Position numbers and translations under genes: made by a program
Part shown: piece after piece, positions 54,195 through 61,905 of the stretch
How the letters are laid out: each line of letters opens with the position of its first letter
Position numbering within the stretch: the first letter of the stretch is position 1
Notes under the pieces: model-generated
Database searches by the model: none
What the model was told of the DNA's origin: nothing
The model's input: the letters and a program-made list of their open reading frames with translations, nothing else
Source: CAYMCO01 sp964388955
Lineage (GTDB): Bacteria > Chloroflexota > Anaerolineae > Anaerolineales > E44-bin32
Reading direction: 5' to 3'
DNA length: 64,000 nucleotides
NCBI GenBank assembly: GCA_964388955.1
Contig: CAYMCO010000023.1
Span: 1-64,000, forward strand

Positions 54195-55055
54195 CTGGCG
54201 ACGATAAGGCAGCTAATTCGCAATCAGGCGCGGAAGAGGGGTGTTCCGTTCTGGATAGCGGAGAAAGACTACGCCCTCAGCTATGTGGTTGCTGCTATCT
54301 CTGAGACTAATCAACTTGGCAACGCGTTGGTGTTGAAGGGGGGAACCGCCCTCCGAAAACTGTACTTCAAGGACTACCGCTTTTCGGAAGACATTGACTA
54401 TTCGACCAGGAAATTGGGGGCCATTGATGATCTGGACACGCATGTTAATACCGCTATCTCCCTTGCGAAGAGTATGCTTGAGGAACGAGGGCCTTTTGGG
54501 GTTCGGCACGATCGGGAAGTCCTAAAGGAGCCCCACCCGGCTGGCCAGGCTTCCTACATCGTCCGGCTCCAATTTCCGTACCATCGAACACCTGTGTGCC
54601 GAATAAAGGTGGAGATCACCGTCGATGAGCCAGTTCTCGTCTCGCCACGCAAGCGTTCGATTATGCATGATTTTCCCGAGGCGATTGCTGGAGATGTGCA
54701 AACCTATGACCTGAGTGAGATTGCTTCAGAGAAATTGCGGGCCCTGCTCCAAAGCCGAGGGCGAATTCACGAACGGGGATGGGCCACAAGCAGGATTGCA
54801 AGGGACTACTATGATCTTTGGTTCCTGCTGAACAATGTAGACTTCTCGAAGAGCAACTTGCCCAACCTGGTTCAAAGGAAGGCATCAGTCCGTGAGGTGG
54901 AAGCAAAGTCGATGGATGATTTCTTCGCGCCCTCGCTGTGTGAAGCTGCGAAGCGGGAGTGGGAGCAACAGCTCAGAACCTTTGTCCCGTCTGCCCCAGA
55001 CGTGGATGAGGTCCTCACGGAAACTCGGCTCCTCCTGCGGGATGTATGGATGTAA
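54195..55055 (+). CDS. AbiEii-type nucleotidyltransferase toxin
   Basis: Toxin of the type IV toxin-antitoxin pair; AbiEii proteins transfer nucleotides to targets and stop growth. Motifs: FWIAEKDYALSYVVAAIS, LVLKGGTALRKLYFKDYRFS and SEDIDY (nucleotidyltransferase Gly-Gly and Asp-x-Asp), then SEIASEKLRALLQSRGR and ARDYYDLWFLL. The conserved FWIAEKDY lies upstream of the first standard start (GTG, 54285, no Shine-Dalgarno), so translation must start earlier. The best candidate is CTG at 54195, 3 bp after the antitoxin TGA and eight bases after GGAG; ATA at 54204 is less likely. Start certainty is low, identity high. Confidence 0.85.
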   Translation: MATIRQLIRNQARKRGVPFWIAEKDYALSYVVAAISETNQLGNALVLKGGTALRKLYFKDYRFSEDIDYSTRKLGAIDDLDTHVNTAISLAKSMLEERGPFGVRHDREVLKEPHPAGQASYIVRLQFPYHRTPVCRIKVEITVDEPVLVSPRKRSIMHDFPEAIAGDVQTYDLSEIASEKLRALLQSRGRIHERGWATSRIARDYYDLWFLLNNVDFSKSNLPNLVQRKASVREVEAKSMDDFFAPSLCEAAKREWEQQLRTFVPSAPDVDEVLTETRLLLRDVWM

Positions 55056-55592
55056 ATCGATTCACCAATCCAGCGGAAGTCGAACAGGTGATGTATATAC
55101 AGCCGGGGAAGATCGGCCGGATTGTGACACTCTCACGGACGAACACTTCAATTACGCCGCCGGTGGTCTTCATGCTTGGAGATCGGATATGGGACTGCAA
55201 GTCTGGCCTATAGTCGCGCCTCTGGACATGACGACTTCGGATTGCGTGTCTAGCCACTCGATAGGATCGCACCTCGGATCGGGTGATCGCGACATTCGGA
55301 TAGCCCTACAGGATCTCGAGGCGAGGCGTCTCTGCCCCAATTGGTCTGAGCAGAAGTAGTCTTCGAAGTTCCGATTACTCCCTAACCGGAAGCACCTAGG
55401 GCAATGGATCCTGACAAGCACTTTCCGCCGAAGCAGTCTTCGAGGTGGCTGGCAGCAGCTTGCGCGTATTGTCCCACGCGCAAGAGAGGCCACGTGCGAT
55501 TATCTGATCCATTCATGCTATTGTGAGCAGGATCTTGAGCAAAGCGCACCATCCCTTCAAATCGTTTGTGCAAAGCTAAGATCCATTCGCTT
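55056..55592. other. Gap of about 540 bp after the AbiE pair
   Basis: I see no gene with recognisable motifs. It is probably eroded DNA typical of defence islands. Confidence 0.45.
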
Positions 55593-55632
55593 TACACAAA
55601 ACTCCTTTGTGTATTGAATCCCTTACACAAGG
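55593..55632. promoter_or_regulatory. TACACAAA palindrome with an extra half-site, operator-like
   Basis: TACACAAA (55593-55600) and TTTGTGTA (55606-55613) are exact complements around a 5-bp centre. A third copy, TTACACAAGG, follows at 55623-55632 next to AAGGAGG. A related TTTGTGCAAAG lies at 55565. These sites precede the short remnant at 55641. Confidence 0.6.
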
Positions 55633-55640
55633 AGGCTGTG

Positions 55641-55767
55641 ATGAAGCCACATGTTCCTCAAAGACTCCCTCTTCCTGAAGATCATTCGAGAGTCGAGCGG
55701 TCGCAGACCGCAAACCCTGGCCCTGGCGGAGCTAGTCAACCTGTGTAAGGGGAAGAAGGTGCTGTGA
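55641..55767 (+). pseudogene. Possible N-terminal remnant of a Fic-family protein
   Basis: AAGGAGG five bases before an ATG opens MKPHVPQRLPLPEDHSRVER, which resembles the start of Fic-domain proteins (MKPYVPxxLPL…). The frame then ends after 35 codons. In the neighbouring frame LALAELVNLCKGKK continues in the style of the ANxALAELDGLLKG helix that follows in Fic proteins, suggesting a frameshift and loss of the rest. The match is by eye only. Confidence 0.4.
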
Positions 55768-56093
55768 TTGTTGCCGATATTTCCTGTAATCAGAAGCATG
55801 CAATTTCCCAACCCGATACGCCCCCTGCTCGCGACAAGTTCTTCATTGCGTGGCCCTTGACATCAACAAAGTGATAACGAACCTCGACAAGAAGCTGGTG
55901 TGGCAGTGGGACAACACTGCTCAAATCGCGGTAGCGAGAGGTAGAAGTTGATTCATCGACACAAGAGCCCACGCGATCCAATAGTGAGGCATGGAGACCG
56001 AACCAACATTGCTGGGCACAGCTGAATTGACTACAATCCTCTTGGCAGGTACGATACAAATCGCAATGAGGGTGGAGGAGGGGAGCAAGCAAT
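55768..56093. other. Gap of about 325 bp before the methyltransferase gene
   Basis: No supported gene. Short frames such as the one containing NKVITNLDKKLVWQWDN look coding-like in style but have no start or family match. A GGAGGAGGGG at about 56073-56084 is the Shine-Dalgarno of the next gene. Confidence 0.45.
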
Positions 56094-58310
56094 TTGATAG
56101 AGAGTGATTTTGACATTGAATTCGCAGCGAAACTCGCGCTCAAGGAAAAGCAGATACAGCAAGCATACAGACCCTATATTAGCGTTCATAAATGGTTCGC
56201 TCGAAGACCCGGGACTCTTTTCAGGAGCCTATTGGTGTCAGAGTACTGCGGGAGTCCTTTGACGGAAGAATACTACAAGCCACATGATCTTCGAGAAATA
56301 GTGATTTCCGATCCGTTTATGGGAGGTGGCACATCGCTGGTTGAGGCCAGTCGTCTCGGAGCGTCAGTATTCGGCGTGGATCTTAACCCGATGGCATACT
56401 GGGTGGTTCAGGAGGAACTGTCAAGTATTGAAGTCGGCGCCTACCTTGAAGAAGCTTGGCGCATACGAAAGACACTCATTGAGGAATTGGGCGACATTTA
56501 TCAGACAACCTGCGAGGAATGCGGAAATCCCAACGCATTCGTTAAGTACTTCCTGTGGGTGAAGACAATCAATTGTGAAGCTTGTTCTGAGACGGTCGAT
56601 CTTTTCCCAGGTTATCTAGTGGCAAAGGATCAACGGCATCCCAAGAATGTCCTCGTATGCCCCAGTTGTGGGAATCTGAACGAGGTCGAGAATAGGAGGG
56701 CTCCGGGAAACTGTCGAAAATGCGGGAAAGAATTGCTGTTCGACGGATCGGCGGGGAGAGGCAAGGTCACCTGCGGGTCGTGCGGCCGAGTGAACTCATA
56801 TCCGTCTGGCCAGAGTGTACCACGGCATCGGATGTTCGCAATAGAATATTTCTGCGAGGAATGCAGTTCTCATCACAAGGGGCGATATTTCAAGCGCCCG
56901 GATAGCCTAGATCTGAAAAGGTACGAGTCCGCAAAGGAGAGGTTGAAAGTCGCCGACCCTAGTCTTGTTCCAGACGAAGCCATCCAACATGGAGACGAAT
57001 CCGATAGACTTCTTAGATGGGGGTATACACACTACAGGGATTTATTCAATGCAAGGCAGTTGCTCGGTCTTGCCCGAATAGCAGAACTTGTGTCTGAGAG
57101 GAACGGCCGTATTCGATCCGCCCTAGCCACAAATCTCTCGGATTTGCTCAGATATCAAAACATGCTGTGCAGATATGACACTTATGCACTGAAGTCGCTG
57201 GACATTTTCTCCATTCATGGATTCCCCGTTGGCTTGATCCAATGCGAATCAAATCTATTTGGGATATCTCGTAGTAAGAGACGTTTCGGAGCAAGCATTG
57301 GCAGTGGCGGATGGCATAACATCGTCTCCAAGTACGCAAAGGCTAAGGAATATTGCGATAGACCATTCGAACCTAAGTTCGACGATAGCGGCACAATCCA
57401 GAAGGTGAGAATTCCTGGGGAAAGAATCGGAGGTAGTTCCACTGGTAAAGCACGATCTGACAAAACCTCGTTGTTTGCCGCCGATTCCCGATCAATCGAA
57501 CTGGGAGATGCGGAATTCGATGGGATCTTTACCGATCCTCCGTACTTGGGAAATGTGCAATACGCGGAATTGATGGACTTCTGTTACGTGTGGCTTCGGA
57601 GACTCATTGCTGAGGAAGACGGAAATTTCGGCCCAACATCTACGAGAAGCGGGGGCGAACTTACCTCGAACACCAATATGGGTAGGCACATTGAAGATTA
57701 TGCAGATGGCCTGGGTGACATCTTTGACCATTTTGCGGGGGTGCTTAAGCCAGGGAGACCGCTGGTTTTCACTTTCCATCACAAGAAACCTGAAGCCTAC
57801 GCCGCCGTTGGAGTAGCGATCCTAGATTCGGGCCTTGTCTGTGCAGCATCCTTGCCCGCGCCAGCAGAGATGGGGGCCTCAATTCATATCGCGGGAACAG
57901 CATCGTCGATTCTCGATACCGTTTTCGTTTGCCGGCGAAAGGGCACTATCCCAACTCGATGGATCTGCTCGGATCCGGCTCAACTGGCGGAACTCATGAT
58001 GCATGAGGTGGGAGAGCTTGAGAAAGCTGGGATTAGCCTGACTAGGGGTGATATCCGATGCCTAATATTGGGCCACGTTGTTCGTCTGGCAATTTGGAAC
58101 CTCAGACAGAACTGGGACAAAAAAGCCACATCCTCAGAAAAGATGGAGGCCGTGCTCCAGTGGATGAATACCTTTGGTTCTGTAGAAGAGGTACAAGCTC
58201 TTCTCAAGGTCAGGGCAGTGGACAGGAGAGGGGGAAGTCAACTGTCATTATTCGATGCACAGGAGGATTACATTCTTTCCTATGATTCAGAAGCTTCCTT
58301 TCCAGGTTGA
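56094..58310 (+). CDS. DUF1156-like DNA adenine/cytosine-N4 methyltransferase with inserted zinc ribbons
   Basis: DNA methyltransferase of 738 residues, probably the modification arm of a two-gene restriction-like system. HKWFARRPGTLFRSLL near residue 32 matches the (W)WARRP opening of DUF1156-type methylases. The SAM motif is ISDPFMGGGTSL (71-82), the catalytic motif TDPPYLGNVQYAEL (DPPY 481-484). Between them lie three CxxC…CxxC pairs (Cys140/143 with 161/164, 189/192 with 207/210, 227/230 with 254/257) likely to bind zinc and perhaps recognise DNA. Start is TTG with GGAGGAGGGG upstream. The 3' end overlaps the nuclease gene. The motif order with a long insert is alpha-like. Confidence 0.88.
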   Translation: MIESDFDIEFAAKLALKEKQIQQAYRPYISVHKWFARRPGTLFRSLLVSEYCGSPLTEEYYKPHDLREIVISDPFMGGGTSLVEASRLGASVFGVDLNPMAYWVVQEELSSIEVGAYLEEAWRIRKTLIEELGDIYQTTCEECGNPNAFVKYFLWVKTINCEACSETVDLFPGYLVAKDQRHPKNVLVCPSCGNLNEVENRRAPGNCRKCGKELLFDGSAGRGKVTCGSCGRVNSYPSGQSVPRHRMFAIEYFCEECSSHHKGRYFKRPDSLDLKRYESAKERLKVADPSLVPDEAIQHGDESDRLLRWGYTHYRDLFNARQLLGLARIAELVSERNGRIRSALATNLSDLLRYQNMLCRYDTYALKSLDIFSIHGFPVGLIQCESNLFGISRSKRRFGASIGSGGWHNIVSKYAKAKEYCDRPFEPKFDDSGTIQKVRIPGERIGGSSTGKARSDKTSLFAADSRSIELGDAEFDGIFTDPPYLGNVQYAELMDFCYVWLRRLIAEEDGNFGPTSTRSGGELTSNTNMGRHIEDYADGLGDIFDHFAGVLKPGRPLVFTFHHKKPEAYAAVGVAILDSGLVCAASLPAPAEMGASIHIAGTASSILDTVFVCRRKGTIPTRWICSDPAQLAELMMHEVGELEKAGISLTRGDIRCLILGHVVRLAIWNLRQNWDKKATSSEKMEAVLQWMNTFGSVEEVQALLKVRAVDRRGGSQLSLFDAQEDYILSYDSEASFPG

Positions 58311-59325
58311 CTACCAAGCGATTGAGCGTAATCCCGATCCCTATATTGAAGCAATCTTCGCGTCGCTCTCGTCTGAGTTCCTTATCCTTCCTAAGGGGCA
58401 AGGGTTTTTAGAATATCCGACATTTGAGGAAGGATATCAGCAGCTCAAGCTTGGTACAAAGGGTTTTTCCGATCTGACTTGGACACTTGTCTTCAATATC
58501 GTGATCGATCATCCTGTGGCTCTCATTGTCCTTCGAACAATGCTTGGATTTACTCCCCCTGAATTAGCCTACCTGGCAACACAGCGAACTGACGAGGAGG
58601 TTACACAGAACTACGCTCGTTCGCTCGATCGGGCTATCCGACTAGATCCGAAGAAGAAGCTTAGTCTCTCCGCGACAACGAGGCCAAGGGTCCAGGCACT
58701 TGTGAAGACCGCACTCGTCCTTCTTGAGGAGGGAGCTAAGAATGTGGGTGAGGAGGAGATATATCGACTCGACAAGGCGGACACTACTGAAGGAGTTCTA
58801 TCAATTCGTTCCGCGGCTTCCTTAGGCGTACCATATGCTATGTTGCTCTATGAAAGATACCTTGGGAGACCATTTGCCGCTCACCGCGATTCGGTGAGCG
58901 GCCTGGTTGGGGATGAACTCGAAGTACTGATTGAGGATGAGCTCGTTTCCTTTGGTATTTCATATCGCAAGACGAAACGCGCGGAGAAGATCAAGGGTTT
59001 TGACCAAGCCCCCGATTTCATCATTCCAGATGAATACAATCCACAGGTTGTCATTGAAGCCAAGATTACGGAAGATGACGGAACAGCCCGTGACAAAGTC
59101 ACAAGGATCCAGCATCTCGCGTCCTTGTCCGAGCGGGGGAGTTACGAAACAAAGCGGAGCTTTCAGGTTATTGCATGCATCGGCGGAAGGGGGTTTGGGG
59201 TTCGGCGAGAAGATATGAAAAAGCTTTTGTTCGCGACGCAGGGGAAGGTGTTTACACGGCGTCAAATAGACAAACTAGTGAGATATAGCGATCTTCAGAA
59301 CTTCGTAGCACGGGAGAGTTCGTAA
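58282..59325 (+). CDS. PD-(D/E)XK restriction-like endonuclease
   Basis: Putative nuclease of 347 residues, without a family I can name. The C-terminal third has the nuclease core: GDELEVLIEDELVSFGISYR helix, then Asp245 in QAPDFIIPD, and Glu259-x-Lys261 in QVVIEAKITEDDG, followed by DKVTRIQHLASL. The N-terminal 200 residues are largely helical and unrecognised. The ATG at 58282 lies inside the methyltransferase 3' end (29-bp overlap), with AGGAGG 15 bases upstream; an ATG at 58255 is also in frame. The overlap ties it to the methylase as a restriction-modification-type pair. Confidence 0.82.
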   Translation: MIQKLPFQVDYQAIERNPDPYIEAIFASLSSEFLILPKGQGFLEYPTFEEGYQQLKLGTKGFSDLTWTLVFNIVIDHPVALIVLRTMLGFTPPELAYLATQRTDEEVTQNYARSLDRAIRLDPKKKLSLSATTRPRVQALVKTALVLLEEGAKNVGEEEIYRLDKADTTEGVLSIRSAASLGVPYAMLLYERYLGRPFAAHRDSVSGLVGDELEVLIEDELVSFGISYRKTKRAEKIKGFDQAPDFIIPDEYNPQVVIEAKITEDDGTARDKVTRIQHLASLSERGSYETKRSFQVIACIGGRGFGVRREDMKKLLFATQGKVFTRRQIDKLVRYSDLQNFVARESS

Positions 59326-59671
59326 TACCAGGGTATTTCCACCCACGTTCTGTCGCCCTGATCAGTTGTGTCTTGACCGCGATGGCTTCCTTTGGTGAAT
59401 CTGAATGATATAGCACAGAAAAACATCCGTTCCGGGGCCAGCTTGAACAACGTCTCGGCGCCTCCTATTGCGTCCCTGTTGGGCGATTTCTTGGGATTTC
59501 GAACGGGCATACTATGCAATAGACTGTTTTCGTCAATCGAAAATGCTGCCATTTGGGAGTTGAAAATGCTACCACTTCGTGCTATTGAGTCCACCTGCGA
59601 TCATCGTAAATGCGCCCTCTTGATCATCGACAATGCTCCCACCCCCATCAGTGCAGTGCGATAGCCGCGGG

Positions 59672-60258
59672 TCATTCTACGGCCAGTCGCTCCCGGAAGC
59701 GATAAGATTCCCCGATCAGTTCCAGGATGCTGGCGTGATGTGTCAGCCTGTCCAGCAGCGCGGCGGTCAGGCGCTCATCGCCGAATGCCTGCTTTCAGTC
59801 GGCGAACTTCAGATTTGTCGTCAGAACCATCGACACCCGCTCATAGATATCTGAGCAGAAAGTGAAAAGGACCTGGGCTCCGCTGGGTGAGAAGGGGTTG
59901 AAGCCCAGTTCGTCCAGGATCACCAGATCGAGCTTGAGCGCGGATTCGATCAGATTGTGCAGACGAATTTCTTCCTGAGCCTGCAGCAGCTCTCGTTCAC
60001 CAAGCCGGCAGTGGTCAAGAAGCGCACCTTGTGCCCGTGCCGACACGCCGCCAGCCCCAGCCCGATTGCCAGATGGGTTTTCCCCAGCCCCGGATCGCGC
60101 ACCAGCAGGATGCTCTCTCGGCGCTCGGTGTATTCTCCTCGGGCTAGGTCCAGTACACGCGCCTTGTTCAGTTTGGGGATGGCGGAGAAATCAAAGTCCG
60201 CCAGCTCCTTGAAGACCGGTACTTTGCTGCCTTGATGCGCCCCATTGCCCGTTTGCAT
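59672..60258 (-). pseudogene. istB helper ATPase of IS21, broken
   Basis: IstB stimulates IstA transposition. FDFSAIPKLNKARVLDLARG, GLGKTHLAIGLGLAACRHG (Walker A) and TTAGLVNE occur in one frame. After a frameshift near 60000, LLQAQEEIRLHNLI, LDLVILDELGFNPFSPSGAQ (Walker B) and ERVSMVLTTNLKFAD follow in another. There a TGA (59795-59797) replaces the usual Trp codon, then KQAFGDERLTAALLDRLTHH and GESYRFRERLAVE complete the protein. Walker A reads DPGLGKT where NPGTGKT is usual. Confidence 0.85.
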
Positions 60259-60291
60259 CCAGCCTCGATGATGCGGCAGATCGTTAAGGCC

Positions 60292-60380
60292 TCACTTGAT
60301 CAGCGAACGAGCGGCTGCTCGGTCACTGTGGCCCTCGGGCACATGGTGAATGAACTCGCGAATATCCAGGGTGTGTTTCC
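60292..60380 (-). pseudogene. N-terminal fragment of istA
   Basis: On the minus strand LDIREFIHHVPEGHSDRAAA followed by RSLIK and a TGA matches the N-terminal helix-turn-helix of IstA (DIRxxLRxLRxGxSDRAIARxLGI). The sequence then jumps to the region before istB, so the catalytic part is deleted. Confidence 0.65.
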
Positions 60381-60460
60381 TCCTGCCCAGCGTGCTTCCC
60401 CCTCTTCGTCTTCGCAATGAGAATGGAAGCATGCACACCTTTCAGAAGTCCCGTAGCCGC

Positions 60461-60570
60461 AGGTGGACCATTTCGGCAGCCACCCAGTGGACCGGCTTGG
60501 GTGAGAGTCCGTGGACCAGTTTGGCCGGAAGTCACTGGCCCTCTTTGGGTGAAAGTGCCTGGCCCGTTAT
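60461..60570 (-). repeat. Five 24-bp tandem repeats at the IS21 left end
   Basis: TGG(A/C)CC cores begin at 60464, 60488, 60512, 60536 and 60560, an exact 24-bp period. Units resemble CAGTGGACCGGCTTGGGTGA with variation. Arrays of this kind at IS21 ends are the binding sites of the transposase. Confidence 0.8.
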
Positions 60571-60749
60571 CGTCCGATAGATGACAGGGATATCCCCGAT
60601 ATCATGATCAATAGGCTCCCAGAGATTAGCAGAGCACCGGGCTGGTGGTTTTCCTGGCCTGGCAGTGGCTTGCTATTAACTTACACCGGGGCTGTCCTTA
60701 AGGAGATTCGATGGCATTCGCTGGTCTTTTCATGGTGCGGTCGTTTGAA

Positions 60750-61559
60750 CTATAAGCGCAAAGCCGCGGAATATTGGAGAATTAGACTGAGACCGACCAG
60801 CATAGCGCCGAGCCGGACAGCGTTCCATCTAATTCTCTTTACCTCAATTCCTCTTCGGATAAGATCCAAAAACTCATAAATAAGATGACTGGGAACAAGG
60901 AATATGATGATGTCGCTCAACAGAATGATGGTCCAGAATGCGAGACGCACCAAATAGTGTGCTGTGTTCGCTAGAATGCGAGCCGCCATCAGAGCGGGAT
61001 GCCGGTCAGCGCTAAGCGCCCTCGTCTTATAGTCTTGCCATTCGGAGTAGTAGTAGAAGAATAGAAACATTATCACACTGGAAACAAGAATCATATAGCA
61101 GAGGTAGTAGAGGCCAACTATTCCATATCTGAGAATCCTGTGATCGCCAGGGCCAAGGAAAATGATTGGAACAGAAAGAAAGAACAGGAGAACAATCCCG
61201 ATAAGCAAAGGCCACAGATAAAGTCCGTTCTCTCTCATTTTGTGAACCCGCAGGCGGATCCGTGTTACTTGCTGCTCTCTGTGCACCATCCGCCTTTGAA
61301 GCCTACGAAATATCCAAGTCTGAATCCTGTTGAAGAATTCCATTGGGATTAGCTCAGTTGAGCCCATAGCGAATCCTGCAATCCGGAGAAACCCTCCGAC
61401 GCGATTGGCTCGGAGCCAGAATTCAGTCTCACCTTCAGTCAACATAAAGCCTAGCGAAAAGAGCAAGTAGCATGAGCCAATCAAGCCGCATACAAAGATA
61501 AGAAGACAACCGCTCGCGATTCGCTCCCTAGCCTCTCCTCGTGCCCGTCCTGCCGTCAT
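60750..61559 (-). CDS. Hypothetical polytopic membrane protein
   Basis: A 269-residue protein I do not recognise. Hydrophobic helices are seen near residues 17-42 (SGCLLIFVCGLIGSCYLLF), 116-135 (LYLWPLLIGIVLLFFLSV), 143-170 (GIVGLYYLCYMILVSSVIMF), 205-225 (LVRLAFWTIILLSDIIIFLV) and 247-263. Between the first and second lies a basic amphipathic stretch (IFRRLQRRMVHREQQ). Its base composition is lower in GC than the rest of the window, in line with acquired DNA. It stands alone between two insertion-sequence remnants, so it might be an accessory defence or toxin-like gene, but nothing in the sequence proves this. Confidence 0.7.
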   Translation of the reverse strand: MTAGRARGEARERIASGCLLIFVCGLIGSCYLLFSLGFMLTEGETEFWLRANRVGGFLRIAGFAMGSTELIPMEFFNRIQTWIFRRLQRRMVHREQQVTRIRLRVHKMRENGLYLWPLLIGIVLLFFLSVPIIFLGPGDHRILRYGIVGLYYLCYMILVSSVIMFLFFYYYSEWQDYKTRALSADRHPALMAARILANTAHYLVRLAFWTIILLSDIIIFLVPSHLIYEFLDLIRRGIEVKRIRWNAVRLGAMLVGLSLILQYSAALRL

Positions 61560-61838
61560 GACTCCGCCCTTGTACGTACGCCTGCCTCGATACCAAATCT
61601 AGGAAATTGTCGGTAGGCAGCATGCATTATTCAAAGCGCCAGGGAGTGTTCCTGTGGCTGATCGCCACATTAATCGGCTAGGAGCCACCGGCAGTTACGG
61701 TCACGTAGTTGTGTAGATTCTGGATCTTATCTCAATGGCAGCTTTTGTCAATCGCAAATCTGAGCTTCGGACATGACTTCGGGCAATTGCCGATGATCTG
61801 CAAACTGGAACGAGACTTCATATGCCACAGAGGAGATT
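61560..61838. other. Gap of about 280 bp before the IS4-like element
   Basis: No gene seen. The left end of the IS4-like element must lie here, but I cannot fix its inverted repeat because the right end is lost. Confidence 0.4.
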
Positions 61839-61902
61839 GAGCCTCCTTTCGGTCTGTTCCTTGCGCAGGCAAGGAGTGAGATCAGATTACCGAAGGAGGC
61901 TC
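61839..61902 (+). promoter_or_regulatory. Hairpin that sequesters the transposase ribosome-binding site
   Basis: GAGCCTCCTTTCGGT (61839-61853) pairs with ACCGAAGGAGGCTC (61889-61902) except for one bulged T. The right arm contains the Shine-Dalgarno AAGGAGG of the transposase ATG at 61906. Transcripts reading in from outside would fold and hide the site, a known way for insertion sequences to avoid activation by neighbouring promoters. Confidence 0.8.
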
Positions 61903-61905
61903 ATC

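Larger units (their letters stand above)
59530..60575 (-). mobile_element. Degenerate IS21-family insertion sequence with most of istA deleted
   Basis: Reading on the minus strand: left-end tandem repeats (60461-60570), a short N-terminal piece of istA, a broken istB, and right-end repeats of the type ATCGnnAATGCTnCCA at about 59537, 59559, 59602 and 59627. Order and orientation are those of a complete IS21 element, but about 1.3 kb of istA is gone. Exact tips are not determinable. Confidence 0.7.

Noticed and set aside
60461..60570. CRISPR-like repeat array
   Set aside because: The repeats are tandem 24-bp units without distinct spacers and sit at an IS21 end, so they are transposase-binding repeats.
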